From: Sphingomonas sp. Leaf10
GTDB taxonomy: Bacteria > Pseudomonadota > Alphaproteobacteria > Sphingomonadales > Sphingomonadaceae
Direction of reading: 5' to 3'
DNA: 64,000 nucleotides
Assembly (NCBI RefSeq): GCF_001421245.1
Contig: NZ_LMKE01000006.1
Location: 23,662-87,661 of the forward strand
Shown here: one piece after another, positions 24,361 to 34,231 of the stretch
Position numbering within the stretch: position 1 is the stretch's first letter
Layout: each line of letters begins with the position of its first letter
Translations under genes and position numbers: made by a program
Notes under the pieces: generated by a model
What the model was told of the DNA's origin: nothing
Database searches by the model: none
Seen by the model: only the letters and a program-made list of their open reading frames with translations

Positions 24361-24436
24361 TGGTGGGCCCGGCAGGACTCGAACCCGCAACCTAGCCGTT
24401 ATGAGCGGCCAGCTCTAACCATTGAGCTACAGGCCC
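24361..24436 (-). tRNA. tRNA with CAU anticodon (tRNA-Ile2 or tRNA-Met)
   Basis: A 76-nt cloverleaf: acceptor GGGCCTG pairs with CGGGCCC, the anticodon loop is CTCATAA, the T arm is GGTTCGAGTCC, and CCA is encoded. The anticodon CAU fits either elongator Met or Ile2 (lysidine-modified). The acceptor and anticodon stems look more like bacterial tRNA-Ile2 such as ileX. Confidence 0.93.
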
Positions 24437-24501
24437 CACCTGTGGCGCGAGCGATAGCGTCGCCGCCCACGCCTGCGCAAGGGCGTTGATGCCCCTGCCC
24501 T

Positions 24502-25527
24502 TCACGCAGAGTCGCGTTCGACCAGCACCGGCGGCATCATTACCGACGGCGCATCCTCGCCGGCGATGCGGCGAAACAGCGCGGAGACCATTTCTTCGGC
24601 ACCGCGTGCGATATCCTGTCGCACGGTCGTGATGCGCGGCACGGCACTGAGTGCGAGCGGCAGGTCGTCGTAGCCGACCACCGGCATGTCGCCCGGCACG
24701 CGGATGCCGCGATCGGCCAGCACCCGCAACGTCGTCAGTGCGATCACGTCGGACGCGGCGGCGATCCCGTCGATCTCGCCGCCGACGCGGTCGAGATGCG
24801 CGGTCACTTCCTGCACCATGATGTCGGAGGCAAGATGCGTGTCGAGCTGGATCGGCGGATGCTCGATCCCCGCCGCCGCCATGGCGGACGCGATCCCTTC
24901 GTAGCGCTGGCGGATTTCGGGCGCGCGCAGTTCGCCCAGAAACGCGATGCGCCGCGCCCCGCGCGCGATCAGCCGCTCGCCGGCCAGGCGCCCACCGGCG
25001 ATGTTGTCGGTGCCCACCGCGCAATGCACCTGCCCCGGCAGGTCGCTGCTGCCCCACGCGACCAGCGGGCGATAGCGGCGGGCGACGCGTTCGATCGTAT
25101 CGACCTGATCCGATTGGCCGATCAGCAGCACGCCGTCCATCATCCCCGAATCGACGATCCGTTCCAGCCAGTCGGTCGCGTCGGGAATGATGCGCGAGAG
25201 CATCAGGTCATACCCGTCCTCGGTCAGCCGGTCGGCAAGAAAGCCGAGCATCGTCATGAAGAACGGATCGGACAGATGCTGGCGCCGCTCATGCCCCAGC
25301 GGCACGACCACCCCGATCACGCCGGTACGCTGCGTCCTGAGCCTGCTGGCCATCTGGTTCGGACGAAAGCTGTGTTCGGCGGCCAATGCCTGAATGCGAT
25401 CGCGAGTTTCCGCGTTGACCAACGACTTACCGGCCAGCGCCCGCGATACGGTCCCCGGCGACACCCCCGCCAACCGTGCAAGATCGGCGATCGTCCGCAC
25501 CCGCGACATCTGTCCATTCTGCTCCAT
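24502..25527 (-). CDS. LacI family transcriptional regulator
   Basis: This encodes 341 residues from ATG 25527; an ATG six codons later is also possible. Residues 10-60 form the LacI HTH and hinge (TIADLARLAGVSPGTVSRALAGK, RPNQMASRLR), followed by a periplasmic-binding-like sugar domain. It diverges from a ROK sugar kinase across 171 bp that hold a perfect 12-bp palindrome. It probably represses itself and the kinase until a sugar binds. Confidence 0.9.
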   Translation of the reverse strand: MEQNGQMSRVRTIADLARLAGVSPGTVSRALAGKSLVNAETRDRIQALAAEHSFRPNQMASRLRTQRTGVIGVVVPLGHERRQHLSDPFFMTMLGFLADRLTEDGYDLMLSRIIPDATDWLERIVDSGMMDGVLLIGQSDQVDTIERVARRYRPLVAWGSSDLPGQVHCAVGTDNIAGGRLAGERLIARGARRIAFLGELRAPEIRQRYEGIASAMAAAGIEHPPIQLDTHLASDIMVQEVTAHLDRVGGEIDGIAAASDVIALTTLRVLADRGIRVPGDMPVVGYDDLPLALSAVPRITTVRQDIARGAEEMVSALFRRIAGEDAPSVMMPPVLVERDSA

Positions 25528-25593
25528 GCCGCTGCTTGTACGAAGAAAAACTCACCGTCCGCCAGCGAAAATATCAGCCCGTATTGGAACGTT

Positions 25594-25605
25594 GCAAACG
25601 TTTGC
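25594..25605. promoter_or_regulatory. LacI-type operator GCAAACGTTTGC
   Basis: GCAAACGTTTGC is a perfect 12-bp palindrome with the central CG step typical of LacI/GalR operators. It lies midway between the divergent LacI and ROK genes. Confidence 0.75.
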
Positions 25606-25698
25606 GAAAGACGATAGCGGATCGATCCTGCCACCGTGACTTGCGACGTCGCGGCAGGATGCGGCACAACGCGGGCCGTTGAACGGGAGAGGATCGAC

Positions 25699-26574
25699 AT
25701 GCATTCCGACACGATCGTGGCTGGCGTGGAGCTGGGCGGCACCAAATCGATCGCCGTGGTCGGGCGGGGGCGCGAGATCATCGACCGGTTCCGGGTACCG
25801 ACAACGACCCCCGACGAAACGCTGGGCGCGATCGCCGCGAAGCTGGCGGAATGGCGGCAGGAGCACCGTCCCGCCGCGATCGGTATCGCCAGCTTCGGCC
25901 CGATCTCCGTCACCGACGGCACGATGCTGCCGACCCCCAAACCGCATTGGGCGGGTGCCGGGATCGTCGCGCCGCTGGCACACGGGTTCGACAAGGTCGC
26001 CTTTCACACCGACGTGACCGGCGCGGCACTGGGCGAAGGGGCGTTCGGCGCGGGGGTCGGCCTGTCCGACTTCCTGTACGTGACCGTCGGTACCGGGGTC
26101 GGCATGGGGATCATCGCCGGCGGGCGGCCGGTGACGGGCATGATGCATCCGGAGGCAGGTCATATCCGCGTCCGCCGTCGTGCCGACGATGCGTTCGCCG
26201 GCGCCTGCCCCTTCCATGGCGACTGTCTGGAAGGACTGGTCAGCGGCCCGGCGATCGCGGCGCGGACCGGCGGGCCGGCACATCTGCTGTTGGCCGATCA
26301 CCCGGCATGGGGCGACGTCGCCGATGCGCTGGGGGAGGCGTTCGCGACGCTGTTCCTCACCCTCTCCCCTGCCCGCATCATCGTCGGCGGCGGGGTCGGC
26401 CTCGGCCAGCCGCAGGTGCTGCCGATGGTGCGCGAACGGGTGGTCGCAGCGCTGGGCGGGTATCTGGGCTTCGTCGATGCCGAATCGATCGAGGATCGGA
26501 TCGTGCCGGCGGCGCTGGGCGACGAGGCAGGTCCGCTGGGTACGCTCGTCATGGCGCAAGACGCGCTGGCGTAA
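25699..26574 (+). CDS. ROK family sugar kinase (fructokinase-like)
   Basis: This encodes 291 residues from ATG 25699, preceded by GGGAGAGG. It has the ATP loop GVELGGTK (9-16), catalytic Asp105 (FHTDVTGAALGE), and the zinc motif ending ACPFHGDCLEGLVSGPAI with Cys170, His173 and Cys176. Similar ROK proteins phosphorylate fructose or glucose. It is regulated with the divergent LacI gene. Confidence 0.88.
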   Translation: MHSDTIVAGVELGGTKSIAVVGRGREIIDRFRVPTTTPDETLGAIAAKLAEWRQEHRPAAIGIASFGPISVTDGTMLPTPKPHWAGAGIVAPLAHGFDKVAFHTDVTGAALGEGAFGAGVGLSDFLYVTVGTGVGMGIIAGGRPVTGMMHPEAGHIRVRRRADDAFAGACPFHGDCLEGLVSGPAIAARTGGPAHLLLADHPAWGDVADALGEAFATLFLTLSPARIIVGGGVGLGQPQVLPMVRERVVAALGGYLGFVDAESIEDRIVPAALGDEAGPLGTLVMAQDALA

Positions 26575-26602
26575 CGCGCCGCGCTGATCCACAGTCCGCG
26601 CG

Positions 26603-27421
26603 ATGAACGATCATAGCGAAGAACCGTCCGGCGCATCGCGCGGTACGCAGACGCTGATGCGCGGCCTCGATCTGGTCGAGGCGTTGCGCGACGAACCGTT
26701 GCGTGTCGCCGAACTGGCGCGCGTGCTGGGGCTGAGCCGGACGACGACGCACCGGCTGGCGGCGGCGCTGGTCGAACGCGGCTATGTCGCGCAGGCCGAG
26801 CGTGGGCTGCTGACACTGGGGCCGACGTTGCTGCAACTGGGTTTCACCGCGCATCGCCGCATCGATCTGGTCCGTGTCGCGCGGGCGCGGATGGAGGCGT
26901 TGTCGGCGGATACCGGGCTTTGCGTATTCCTCGGGCGACGCGACGGCGACTATTCGCTGCACCTCGACCGCGCGGCGGGGCGGCAGCGGCTGGAGGTATC
27001 GACCCGTCCGGGCGACCGGCGGCCGGTGGCGCAGACCGGATTGGGCAAGGCATTGCTGTTCGACGAAAACAGCCAGCGGCTGGCCGATCTATACCGTGCG
27101 ACCGGCGCCGCCGAACCCGCTGCGATCGACAAATGGGTTGTCGACATGCGCGCCAATATCGCGCGCGGCCATGTGATCCACGACAGTGTCGGCAATGACG
27201 GCATCCGATCGATCGCCGCGCCGATCCGCGACGTGTCCGAGGGCATTGTCGCCGCGATCGGCATTGCCACCGCCGCGCAATATCTGACCCCGGACAAGGT
27301 CGAAGCAATCGGCCCGCAAGTCGCCGCGACCGCGCGGGCGATCAGCGCGGATCTGGGTTATGCCGATCCGGATCCTTCGGTGCCGGTGGCGTCGTTCTCC
27401 TTGGCACCGTCGCTGCCATGA
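26603..27421 (+). CDS. IclR family transcriptional regulator
   Basis: This encodes 272 residues. The N-terminal winged HTH (RVAELARVLGLSRTTTHRLAAALVERGY) is followed by an IclR effector domain with the G-x-G-K-A-L-L and S-I-A-A-P-I-R-D motifs. It starts 29 bp after the ROK gene and may share its transcript. Its 3' end overlaps the opposite-strand small gene by 64 nt. Confidence 0.9.
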   Translation: MNDHSEEPSGASRGTQTLMRGLDLVEALRDEPLRVAELARVLGLSRTTTHRLAAALVERGYVAQAERGLLTLGPTLLQLGFTAHRRIDLVRVARARMEALSADTGLCVFLGRRDGDYSLHLDRAAGRQRLEVSTRPGDRRPVAQTGLGKALLFDENSQRLADLYRATGAAEPAAIDKWVVDMRANIARGHVIHDSVGNDGIRSIAAPIRDVSEGIVAAIGIATAAQYLTPDKVEAIGPQVAATARAISADLGYADPDPSVPVASFSLAPSLP

Positions 27422-27594
27422 TAGTCCTGCAGGCTTTGTCCACCGTCGAACCGGCCTGCGTCGCTGTCGTTATGCGGGTTGGGATAGGCGCCGCCGCCTG
27501 ACTCGCCGCCGCTTGGCGAGGTGTTGACGCCATCGGGCTTGGCGGTGTCGTTGCCGGAGCCGACCGCCTGATTGGGTTGCTTGCCGTCGGTCAT
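27358..27594 (-). CDS. Small Gly/Ser/Asp-rich hypothetical protein
   Basis: This encodes 78 residues from ATG 27594 with AAGGAG upstream. The sequence is low in hydrophobic residues and rich in Gly, Ser, Asn and Asp, so probably disordered. It overlaps the end of the IclR gene on the other strand. Function unknown. Confidence 0.6.
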   Translation of the reverse strand: MTDGKQPNQAVGSGNDTAKPDGVNTSPSGGESGGGAYPNPHNDSDAGRFDGGQSLQDYHGSDGAKENDATGTEGSGSA

Positions 27595-27659
27595 GGTGGT
27601 TCTCCTTCGTGGTGAAGGGGTTAACGCGCAGGCCGACAATGTGGGTGCGTGCCCAAAAG

Positions 27660-27746
27660 CCCTCTCCCCGCTTGCGGGGAGAGGGTTGGGAGAGGGGCAG
27701 TCACGAGCGCTGGCTGCCTTTCCCCTCTCCCCTGAAGGGGAGAGGG
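27660..27746. repeat. Two C/G-rich hairpin repeats between convergent ends
   Basis: CCCTCTCCCCG-CTTG-CGGGGAGAGGG (27,660-27,685) and CCCTCTCCCC-TGAA-GGGGAGAGGG (27,723-27,746) are near copies. Related elements occur at 46,651 and 63,920. They look like dispersed REP-type palindromes and may also stop transcription from the flanking genes. Confidence 0.65.
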
Positions 27747-27753
27747 AGTGTGG

Positions 27754-30039
27754 TTACGCCAGCACGAAGCTGCCGTTCACCCCATCCGCCTCGGCCGAAG
27801 GCGCGACCCACAGCCGGAAGCTGCCCGGCTCGACCACCGGCCGGTTCTGCACGCCGATGAAGCGCAGGTCATTCGCCCGCAGCGAAAACTCCACGACCTT
27901 CGATTCCCCCGGCGCCAGCGCGACCCGCTGAAACGCCTTCAACTCGCGCACCGGGCGGGTGATGCTGGCGGCGACGTCGTGGATGTAGAGCTGCACGACC
28001 TCGGTCGCCGCGCGCGTCCCGCTGTTGGTGACCCGCGCCCGCACTTTTAACGCGCCGTCGCTGTTCAGCCGCCCGTCGCCGAGATCGAGGTCGCTATACG
28101 CGATCCGGCCATAGGTCAGCCCATGCCCGAACGGGAACCGCGCCGCATTCGGCCCTTCGCGATAGCGCGCCTTGTATTCGGCCAGCGGCCCCGGCGGGTT
28201 GGGGCGACCGGTGGTCTTGTGCGCATAATAATAAGGCTGCTGTCCGGTCGAGTAGGGAAAACTGACCGGCAGACGTGCCGAGGGGGACACATCGCCGAAC
28301 AGGATATCGGCGGTCGCCGGTCCGCTTTCCGAACCCAGGAACCACGTCACCAGGATCGCGCGGGCATCGAGCACCGGCTTGTCGAGCACCATCGCCCGGC
28401 CGTTGCGCAGCAGGATCACGGTCGGTTTGCCGGTCGCCAGCACCGCTTCGGCCAGATCGAGCTGCGCCTTGGGAATGCCGATATCGACGCGCGACTGCGC
28501 CTCACCCGACATGCGTTGCGATTCACCGATCGCGAGCAGCACCACATCGGCCTGCGACGCGGCGATTACCGCCGCTTCGATCCCGCCGGCGATCGGATCG
28601 GTGATGCCCGATCCGTCGACGGCGCTGACCAGCCTGGGATCGCTGACGGCGGCGCGCACCCCGGTCAGCAGGTCGACAGCCTCGGCATCCGAACCATAGA
28701 CGTTCCACGTCCCGATCAGTTCGCGCTGCCCCTGCACGAACGGCCCGATCAGCGCGATACGCTTGCCCGATTTCGGCAGCGGCAACAGGTCGCCGTCATT
28801 CTTGAGCATGATGATCGACCGCGCCCCCGCCTCGCGCGCCAGCTTGAGATGCTGGGGCGTGCGCACCCGCTGCTTTTCGCGGCGCGGATCGATGCGACGG
28901 AACGGGTTGTCGAACAGGCCGAGCTGCGCCTTCAGCGCCATCACGCGGCGTACCGCCTGATCCAGCCGCTCCATCGGCACCTCGCCCTTGGCCACCAGAT
29001 CGGGGAGATGCTTGATATAGAAACCCGACTGCATCGACATGTCGACACCGGCGAGGAAGGCGAGCTTCGTGGCTTCGCGCGCATCGGCGGCGAAACCATG
29101 CGCGATCAGTTCCTCGTCGCCGGTATAATCGGACACGACCAGCCCGCCGAACCCCCATTCCTTGCGCAGAACCGTGTCGAGCAGCCACGGATTGGCGGTG
29201 GCGGGCACCCCCGACAATTCGTTGAACGACGCCATCGTCGTCGGCACCCCGGCGGCGAACGCGGACTGGAACGGCGGGAAGTAGATTTCGCGCAGGCTCC
29301 GTTCGGACACGTCGACGGTGTTGTAGTCCAACCCCGCCTCCCCCGCGCCATAGGCGGCGAAATGCTTGGCACAGGCGGCAACGGCGTCGTCGGCGGTCAG
29401 GCCGCGCCGCCCCTGGAACCCGCGAACCCGCGCATCGGCCATCGTCTTGCCGAGCAACAGGTCCTCGCCCGCTCCTTCGATCCCCCGCCCCCAACGCTGG
29501 TCGCGGGCGATGTCGACCATCGGCGCGAAGGTCCAGTCGACCCCCGCGGCCGACGCCTCGACCGCAGCCGCGCGCGCGGTGCGTTCGGCCAGATCGGCGT
29601 CGAACGTCCCCGCCTCGGCCAGCGGCATCGGGAATACGGTGCGGAAGCCGTGGATGATGTCGGCGGCGAACAACAACGGCACCTTCAGCCGCTGTTCGCG
29701 CATCGCCACCATCTGCATCCGCCGCGCCATTTCGGCGCCGTTGCCGTTGAACACCCCGGTCAGCCGCCCGGCGCGGACCTGCGCCAGTTGCTCGTCGAAC
29801 GTCGCCGTCGCGCTGATCGGATTGAGCGCATTCGCGGCACCGCCCGCCCATGCCGCCGCCATCAACGTCAGCTGCCCGGCCTTTTCCTCGACGGTCATCT
29901 GGCCGATCAGCGATTCGACCGACGCCGGCAGCCGGTCGCCCGCCTGCGCCAGCAGCGCGCGCGCCGGCGATGCGCTCCACGCGGCGATCGCGCCGGCGCC
30001 CATCATCATCGCCCGTCGCGAAATGCGAATGTCTTCCAT
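27754..30039 (-). CDS. bglX: GH3 beta-glucosidase (BglX-like), exported
   Basis: This encodes 761 residues from ATG 30039 with GAGGGG six bases upstream. A twin-arginine signal (SRRAMMMGAGAIAAWSASPARA) precedes the GH3 domain. Markers include KHF at 225-227 and the nucleophile Asp304 in VVSDYTG. The C-terminus has a fibronectin III-like domain (ELKAFQRVALAPGESKVVEF). It should release glucose from beta-glucan oligosaccharides in the periplasm. Confidence 0.93.
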   Translation of the reverse strand: MEDIRISRRAMMMGAGAIAAWSASPARALLAQAGDRLPASVESLIGQMTVEEKAGQLTLMAAAWAGGAANALNPISATATFDEQLAQVRAGRLTGVFNGNGAEMARRMQMVAMREQRLKVPLLFAADIIHGFRTVFPMPLAEAGTFDADLAERTARAAAVEASAAGVDWTFAPMVDIARDQRWGRGIEGAGEDLLLGKTMADARVRGFQGRRGLTADDAVAACAKHFAAYGAGEAGLDYNTVDVSERSLREIYFPPFQSAFAAGVPTTMASFNELSGVPATANPWLLDTVLRKEWGFGGLVVSDYTGDEELIAHGFAADAREATKLAFLAGVDMSMQSGFYIKHLPDLVAKGEVPMERLDQAVRRVMALKAQLGLFDNPFRRIDPRREKQRVRTPQHLKLAREAGARSIIMLKNDGDLLPLPKSGKRIALIGPFVQGQRELIGTWNVYGSDAEAVDLLTGVRAAVSDPRLVSAVDGSGITDPIAGGIEAAVIAASQADVVLLAIGESQRMSGEAQSRVDIGIPKAQLDLAEAVLATGKPTVILLRNGRAMVLDKPVLDARAILVTWFLGSESGPATADILFGDVSPSARLPVSFPYSTGQQPYYYAHKTTGRPNPPGPLAEYKARYREGPNAARFPFGHGLTYGRIAYSDLDLGDGRLNSDGALKVRARVTNSGTRAATEVVQLYIHDVAASITRPVRELKAFQRVALAPGESKVVEFSLRANDLRFIGVQNRPVVEPGSFRLWVAPSAEADGVNGSFVLA

Positions 30040-30119
30040 GCGATCCCCTCTGTGTCGTGTGCGCAACGAAATGGATGCGCTTGTGTTTCGAATCTTCGGT
30101 TGAAGCGCGTTTTAAGATC

Positions 30120-30135
30120 ATGTAACCGGTTACAT
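30120..30135. promoter_or_regulatory. LacI-type operator ATGTAACCGGTTACAT
   Basis: This perfect 16-bp palindrome with a central CCGG lies between the GH3 gene and the divergent LacI-receptor operon. Its position suits control of both by the adjacent LacI protein. Confidence 0.8.
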
Positions 30136-30210
30136 CAAGAGCGATCGGTCGGAAGCCGACGGATTCGCCGCGACGGGCGCGGCGACGCAGGGAGTGGAAC
30201 GGTCAACGGC

Positions 30211-31239
30211 ATGGCGAACGCCACCATCCGCGATGTGGCTCGCGCGGCGGACGTGTCCGTCGCTTCAGTGTCGCGCGTGCTGAACGGTCATGACAATGTC
30301 CGCCCCGAACTACGCGCCCGCGTGGAAACGGCTGCTGCCAAGCTCGGCTATGTGCCGCATGCCGGCGCGCGCTCGCTAAGCCTTGCGCGGTCGAACGCGA
30401 TCGGCGTCGTCCTGCCCGACCTGCACGGCGAATTCTTTTCCGAACTGCTGCGCGGCATGGACCGCGAGGCGTCGGCGCGCGGGCTGCAACTGCTGCTGTC
30501 GAACATGCATGCCGATCCGGCGCGCGGCGTGGAGGCGTTGCGGACGATGCGCGGGCGCGTCGATGGCATGGTGGTGATGGCGCCGCATATCGACCCCGAT
30601 CAGTTGTTCGCGCATCTGCCGACCGGCGTGCCGGTGGTGCTGGTCAATTGCGCACCGCACCACCAGCCGCGCCCCGAACTGCGCATCGACAATGCGAGTG
30701 GCGCACGGGCGATGGTCGACCATCTGGTCGCGACCGGCCGCCGCCGCATCCTCCACCTTGCCGGTCCGATCGGCAATATCGATGCGGAGGAACGGGTTAG
30801 CGGTTATCGTCAGGGCATCGCTGCCGCCGGCCTCGAACCGATGATCGAACACGGAACCTTTCTCGAAGAGTCGGGCGTTTCCGTAGCGGAAAAAATGGTT
30901 CGGGAGGGGAGCGACGTCGATGCGGTGTTCGCCGCGAACGACATGATGGCGATCGGCGTCCTGATGGGCTTGCGCCGCGCCGGGTTAGAAGTTCCCGGTC
31001 GCGTGGCCGTCGCCGGCTTCGACGACATCCCACTCGCCCGCCTCATCTCGCCATCGCTCACCACGTTGCGCAGCGACATCGCCGAACTCGGCGAACGCGC
31101 CATCGCCCGCCTGACTGACCAGATCGGCGGCGTGCACGACCGCACCATCGAACTTCGCGCGCCGACCATCGTCGTGCGCGAAACCACTTCACCAAGGGAA
31201 GACCCGGAACACCGGGGAACAAGGGGAATACACGCATGA
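30211..31239 (+). CDS. LacI family regulator of the glucan locus
   Basis: This encodes 342 residues from ATG 30211; the frame stays open far upstream but only as shadow of the GH3 gene. The HTH is ATIRDVARAADVSVASVSRVLNG with a PHAGARSLSLAR hinge. The effector domain ends with the usual FDDIPLA and LTTLRSDI motifs. The stop overlaps the start of the TonB receptor gene, so both share one transcript. Confidence 0.92.
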   Translation: MANATIRDVARAADVSVASVSRVLNGHDNVRPELRARVETAAAKLGYVPHAGARSLSLARSNAIGVVLPDLHGEFFSELLRGMDREASARGLQLLLSNMHADPARGVEALRTMRGRVDGMVVMAPHIDPDQLFAHLPTGVPVVLVNCAPHHQPRPELRIDNASGARAMVDHLVATGRRRILHLAGPIGNIDAEERVSGYRQGIAAAGLEPMIEHGTFLEESGVSVAEKMVREGSDVDAVFAANDMMAIGVLMGLRRAGLEVPGRVAVAGFDDIPLARLISPSLTTLRSDIAELGERAIARLTDQIGGVHDRTIELRAPTIVVRETTSPREDPEHRGTRGIHA

Positions 31240-34217
31240 GGAATACGATGTTCCGCGCGGCACTCGCCGCCGCGACGACGCTGGCGACGGGGGTGGTCGT
31301 CGCTCCGATCGCGCCTGCTTCGGCGCAGACCACCACCGCTTCGGTGCGCGGCACGGTACGTGACGCAGCGGGGGCGGTCGTCGCCGGCGCGACGGTCGTC
31401 GCGACCTCGACGGGCACGAACCAGTCCTATCGTGCGACGACCGACACGACCGGTCGCTATACGTTGAACGGCATCCGCGCCGGCGGCTATTCGGTCACCG
31501 TCACCGGCCCGAACGGTGAAACCGCGACCAGCGAAGTCACAGTCGGCATCGCACAGGCGGCAAGCCTCGACGTAACTCTCGGTGCCGCCGCCGCGCCGGG
31601 AACGCCCGACGAGACGGTCGCTGCCGAAGGTGACGAAACGATCGTCGTGACCGGCCGCCGCCTGATCGAAAGCCGGACCAGCGAAATCGCGACCAACGTG
31701 ACGCAGGAGCAACTCCGCACCCTGCCCCAGACCGATCGCAACTTCCTGTCCTTCGCCGCGCTCGCACCCGGCGTCCGCTACAACGACAGCGAAACCGACA
31801 AGGGCATTCAGGCTGGCGCCTCGACCGCATCGCAGGTCAACGTGTTTATCGACGGCGTCAGCCTGAAGAACAAGCTGCGCGAAGGCGGCGTCGCCGGACA
31901 GCAGAACAGCCGCGGCAACCCGTTCGGCCAGTTGGCGGTACAGGAATTCCGCGTCCTGACGCAGAACTACAAGGCCGAATATGAACAGGCCGGTTCGGCG
32001 ATCATCACCGCTGTTACGAAATCGGGCACCAATGAATTTCACGGCGAAGCGTTCGGGCAATATACCGACCGCGGCCTGACCGAACGCAGCTTCCTCGATC
32101 GCCGCAACAATCGTGCCAAGCCAGCCTTCGAACGCAAGCAATATGGTGTTTCGCTGGGCGGCCCAATCGTCAAGGACAAGCTGTTCTTCTTCGGCACCTA
32201 CGAAGGTAACGACCAGGATCGGGCGTTCATTGTTGATTCTACCGGCACGGCAGACAACATTAGGGCGTTCGAAGCTGCATCCGGTCGGCAGATCAGTGAA
32301 TTCGAAGGCAATTTCGTAAGCCCGTTTCGCGCCGATTTCTATTTCGGAAAGCTGACCTTCACGCCGGACGACGCTCAGACGTTCGACCTGTCGTACAGCC
32401 GTCGCGAAGAAACCGATATCCAAGGCTTCGGTGGCAACGTCGCGTACGAATTCGCAGAAAACAAGCGCAACACCGTCGAAACGTATCTTCTGAAATGGAC
32501 GTATCGGGGCGACAATTTCATTAACGAAGCCAATCTAAACTACCTCAACTACAACTTCAGCCCGACCTCATTGAACCCGCAGCAGTCGAGCTTCAACTAT
32601 GATACGGTCATTCAGTTCGGCGGGCGGGAAGCATCTCGGCGAGAGATACAGCAAGGCTACACACTTCGTGACGATTTCACCTATACCGGTTTCGACAACC
32701 ACGCGATCAAGGTTGGTGCACGGGTCGAAGTGACCGATATTGAATTCTCGAACCTTGCCTTCCTGCAACCCGGCTACACTTTCCGCATCGATACCGTCGA
32801 AAATCCGAACACGAACCTAGCCAATGACACTAATTTCACCTTCCCTGCGGAAGCTCGTTTGGGATTGGGAAATGGAACGGTTCGCGGATCGAACACACAG
32901 CTCGGCTTCTACGTTCAAGACGACTGGGACGTGACCGATAGACTGCAGCTGAACCTTGGTCTTCGCTGGGATTACGAAACCAACGGCAACAACAACGATT
33001 TCATAACTTCGGCTAATGCCGCCGCTGCGCTGCGCGCCCTGCCCGCTACCAGCTATTTCGACCCGGAAAACTACATCAGCACGGGTGAGAACCGCAAACC
33101 CTTTGCCGGCGCATTCGCGCCACGCTTCGGTTTTTCGTACGACATCTTCGACAATGCAACGACGGTCATCTTCGGTGGCTTCGGACGCTATTATGATCGA
33201 AACAACTTCAACAACACCGTCGATGAACAATCGCGCACGATCAACCCGATCGGCGTCTTCCGTTTTTCACGCGACGGCCAGCCGCGCAACGGCTTGCAAA
33301 CGGTTCTTTGGGATCCGCGTTATTTGACGCGCGAAGGATTGCTGGAACTGCGTGCGACATCGACCAGCGGTGCGCCCGAATTGTTCGCAGTAAAAAACAA
33401 CACCAGGCCGCCGGTCAACGACCAAGTCAGCCTCGGCGTACGTCAACAGTTGGGACCGTGGCAGGTAGCAGTGACGGGATCGTATCAACGTGGTCGCAAC
33501 GGCTACACCAACCTGTTCGCGACGCGGCAGAATGGTGGAATCGGCCCGTGTTGCGATACGTCACCCCTTGTCCCGTTCGGCTTTTCCAACGCGCTGATCG
33601 GCTTTGACGGACTGGATACCCGGTACAAGGCGCTCTACGTAACGGCAGACAGACCCTATACCCAGGCATCGGGTTGGGGCGTCAACATTGCCTACACGCT
33701 TTCGAAGGGCGAGCAGAATGGTGGCGACCTGTTCAGCCTCGACGCGGTTACACCCGACGACTACGGATGGCGGCCGCGTAACGGCGACGAACGTCATCGC
33801 ATCGTCGTGTCCGGTATCGTCGATTTGCCGTTGGGGTTCCAGTTCTCGACCCTCAGCACCTTTGGTAGCGGCCAGGCGTTCCGCGTTACCGACGGCACCA
33901 ATGGAGCGACTTCCGGTTTCAACGAATTCAGCGCCCGGTATCCCAATCAGAACTGCATCAAGGGCGTGTTCGCCTTCTGCGAGGTCAACCTAACCCTCGC
34001 AAACAAGCTGAAGATCTTGGGTGGCGAAACTGAAATCGCAGTCGATCTACTCAATGCATTCAACAACAACAATTTTTCCGGTTTCGATGATTTTTTCAAC
34101 AACCAGATCAATCCTGAAACCGGCGGTGTGGTCGATACGCTCGACCCGGCACGAATTGGGCGAGACCTGTTGACCCTGCCACGGCGCATCCAGTTCCGCG
34201 TCGGTTATCGCTTCTAA
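31236..34217 (+). CDS. OAR-like TonB-dependent outer membrane receptor
   Basis: This encodes 993 residues with a signal peptide (cleavage near PASAQ). An N-terminal carboxypeptidase-regulatory-like beta domain (about 34-110: SVRGTVRDAAGAVVAGATV) is followed by the plug, with DETIVVTGRR as TonB-box-like region, and a long beta-barrel ending in aromatic Phe (FRVGYRF). Such receptors import oligosaccharides or siderophores. Its sugar neighbours favour an oligosaccharide. The barrel region has lower GC than flanking genes. Confidence 0.92.
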   Translation: MRNTMFRAALAAATTLATGVVVAPIAPASAQTTTASVRGTVRDAAGAVVAGATVVATSTGTNQSYRATTDTTGRYTLNGIRAGGYSVTVTGPNGETATSEVTVGIAQAASLDVTLGAAAAPGTPDETVAAEGDETIVVTGRRLIESRTSEIATNVTQEQLRTLPQTDRNFLSFAALAPGVRYNDSETDKGIQAGASTASQVNVFIDGVSLKNKLREGGVAGQQNSRGNPFGQLAVQEFRVLTQNYKAEYEQAGSAIITAVTKSGTNEFHGEAFGQYTDRGLTERSFLDRRNNRAKPAFERKQYGVSLGGPIVKDKLFFFGTYEGNDQDRAFIVDSTGTADNIRAFEAASGRQISEFEGNFVSPFRADFYFGKLTFTPDDAQTFDLSYSRREETDIQGFGGNVAYEFAENKRNTVETYLLKWTYRGDNFINEANLNYLNYNFSPTSLNPQQSSFNYDTVIQFGGREASRREIQQGYTLRDDFTYTGFDNHAIKVGARVEVTDIEFSNLAFLQPGYTFRIDTVENPNTNLANDTNFTFPAEARLGLGNGTVRGSNTQLGFYVQDDWDVTDRLQLNLGLRWDYETNGNNNDFITSANAAAALRALPATSYFDPENYISTGENRKPFAGAFAPRFGFSYDIFDNATTVIFGGFGRYYDRNNFNNTVDEQSRTINPIGVFRFSRDGQPRNGLQTVLWDPRYLTREGLLELRATSTSGAPELFAVKNNTRPPVNDQVSLGVRQQLGPWQVAVTGSYQRGRNGYTNLFATRQNGGIGPCCDTSPLVPFGFSNALIGFDGLDTRYKALYVTADRPYTQASGWGVNIAYTLSKGEQNGGDLFSLDAVTPDDYGWRPRNGDERHRIVVSGIVDLPLGFQFSTLSTFGSGQAFRVTDGTNGATSGFNEFSARYPNQNCIKGVFAFCEVNLTLANKLKILGGETEIAVDLLNAFNNNNFSGFDDFFNNQINPETGGVVDTLDPARIGRDLLTLPRRIQFRVGYRF

Positions 34218-34231
34218 CCTACCCCTCCCCC

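Noticed and set aside
24361..24436. The CAU tRNA as prophage attachment site
   Set aside because: It is complete and lies beyond the split tRNA-Pro, which is nearer the integrase.
27660..27746. CRISPR array
   Set aside because: There are only two self-complementary hairpins with no spacers of even length and no cas genes.
28123..30210. Long open frame before the second LacI gene
   Set aside because: It is the antisense shadow of the GH3 gene in GC-rich DNA; LacI homology starts at 30,211.
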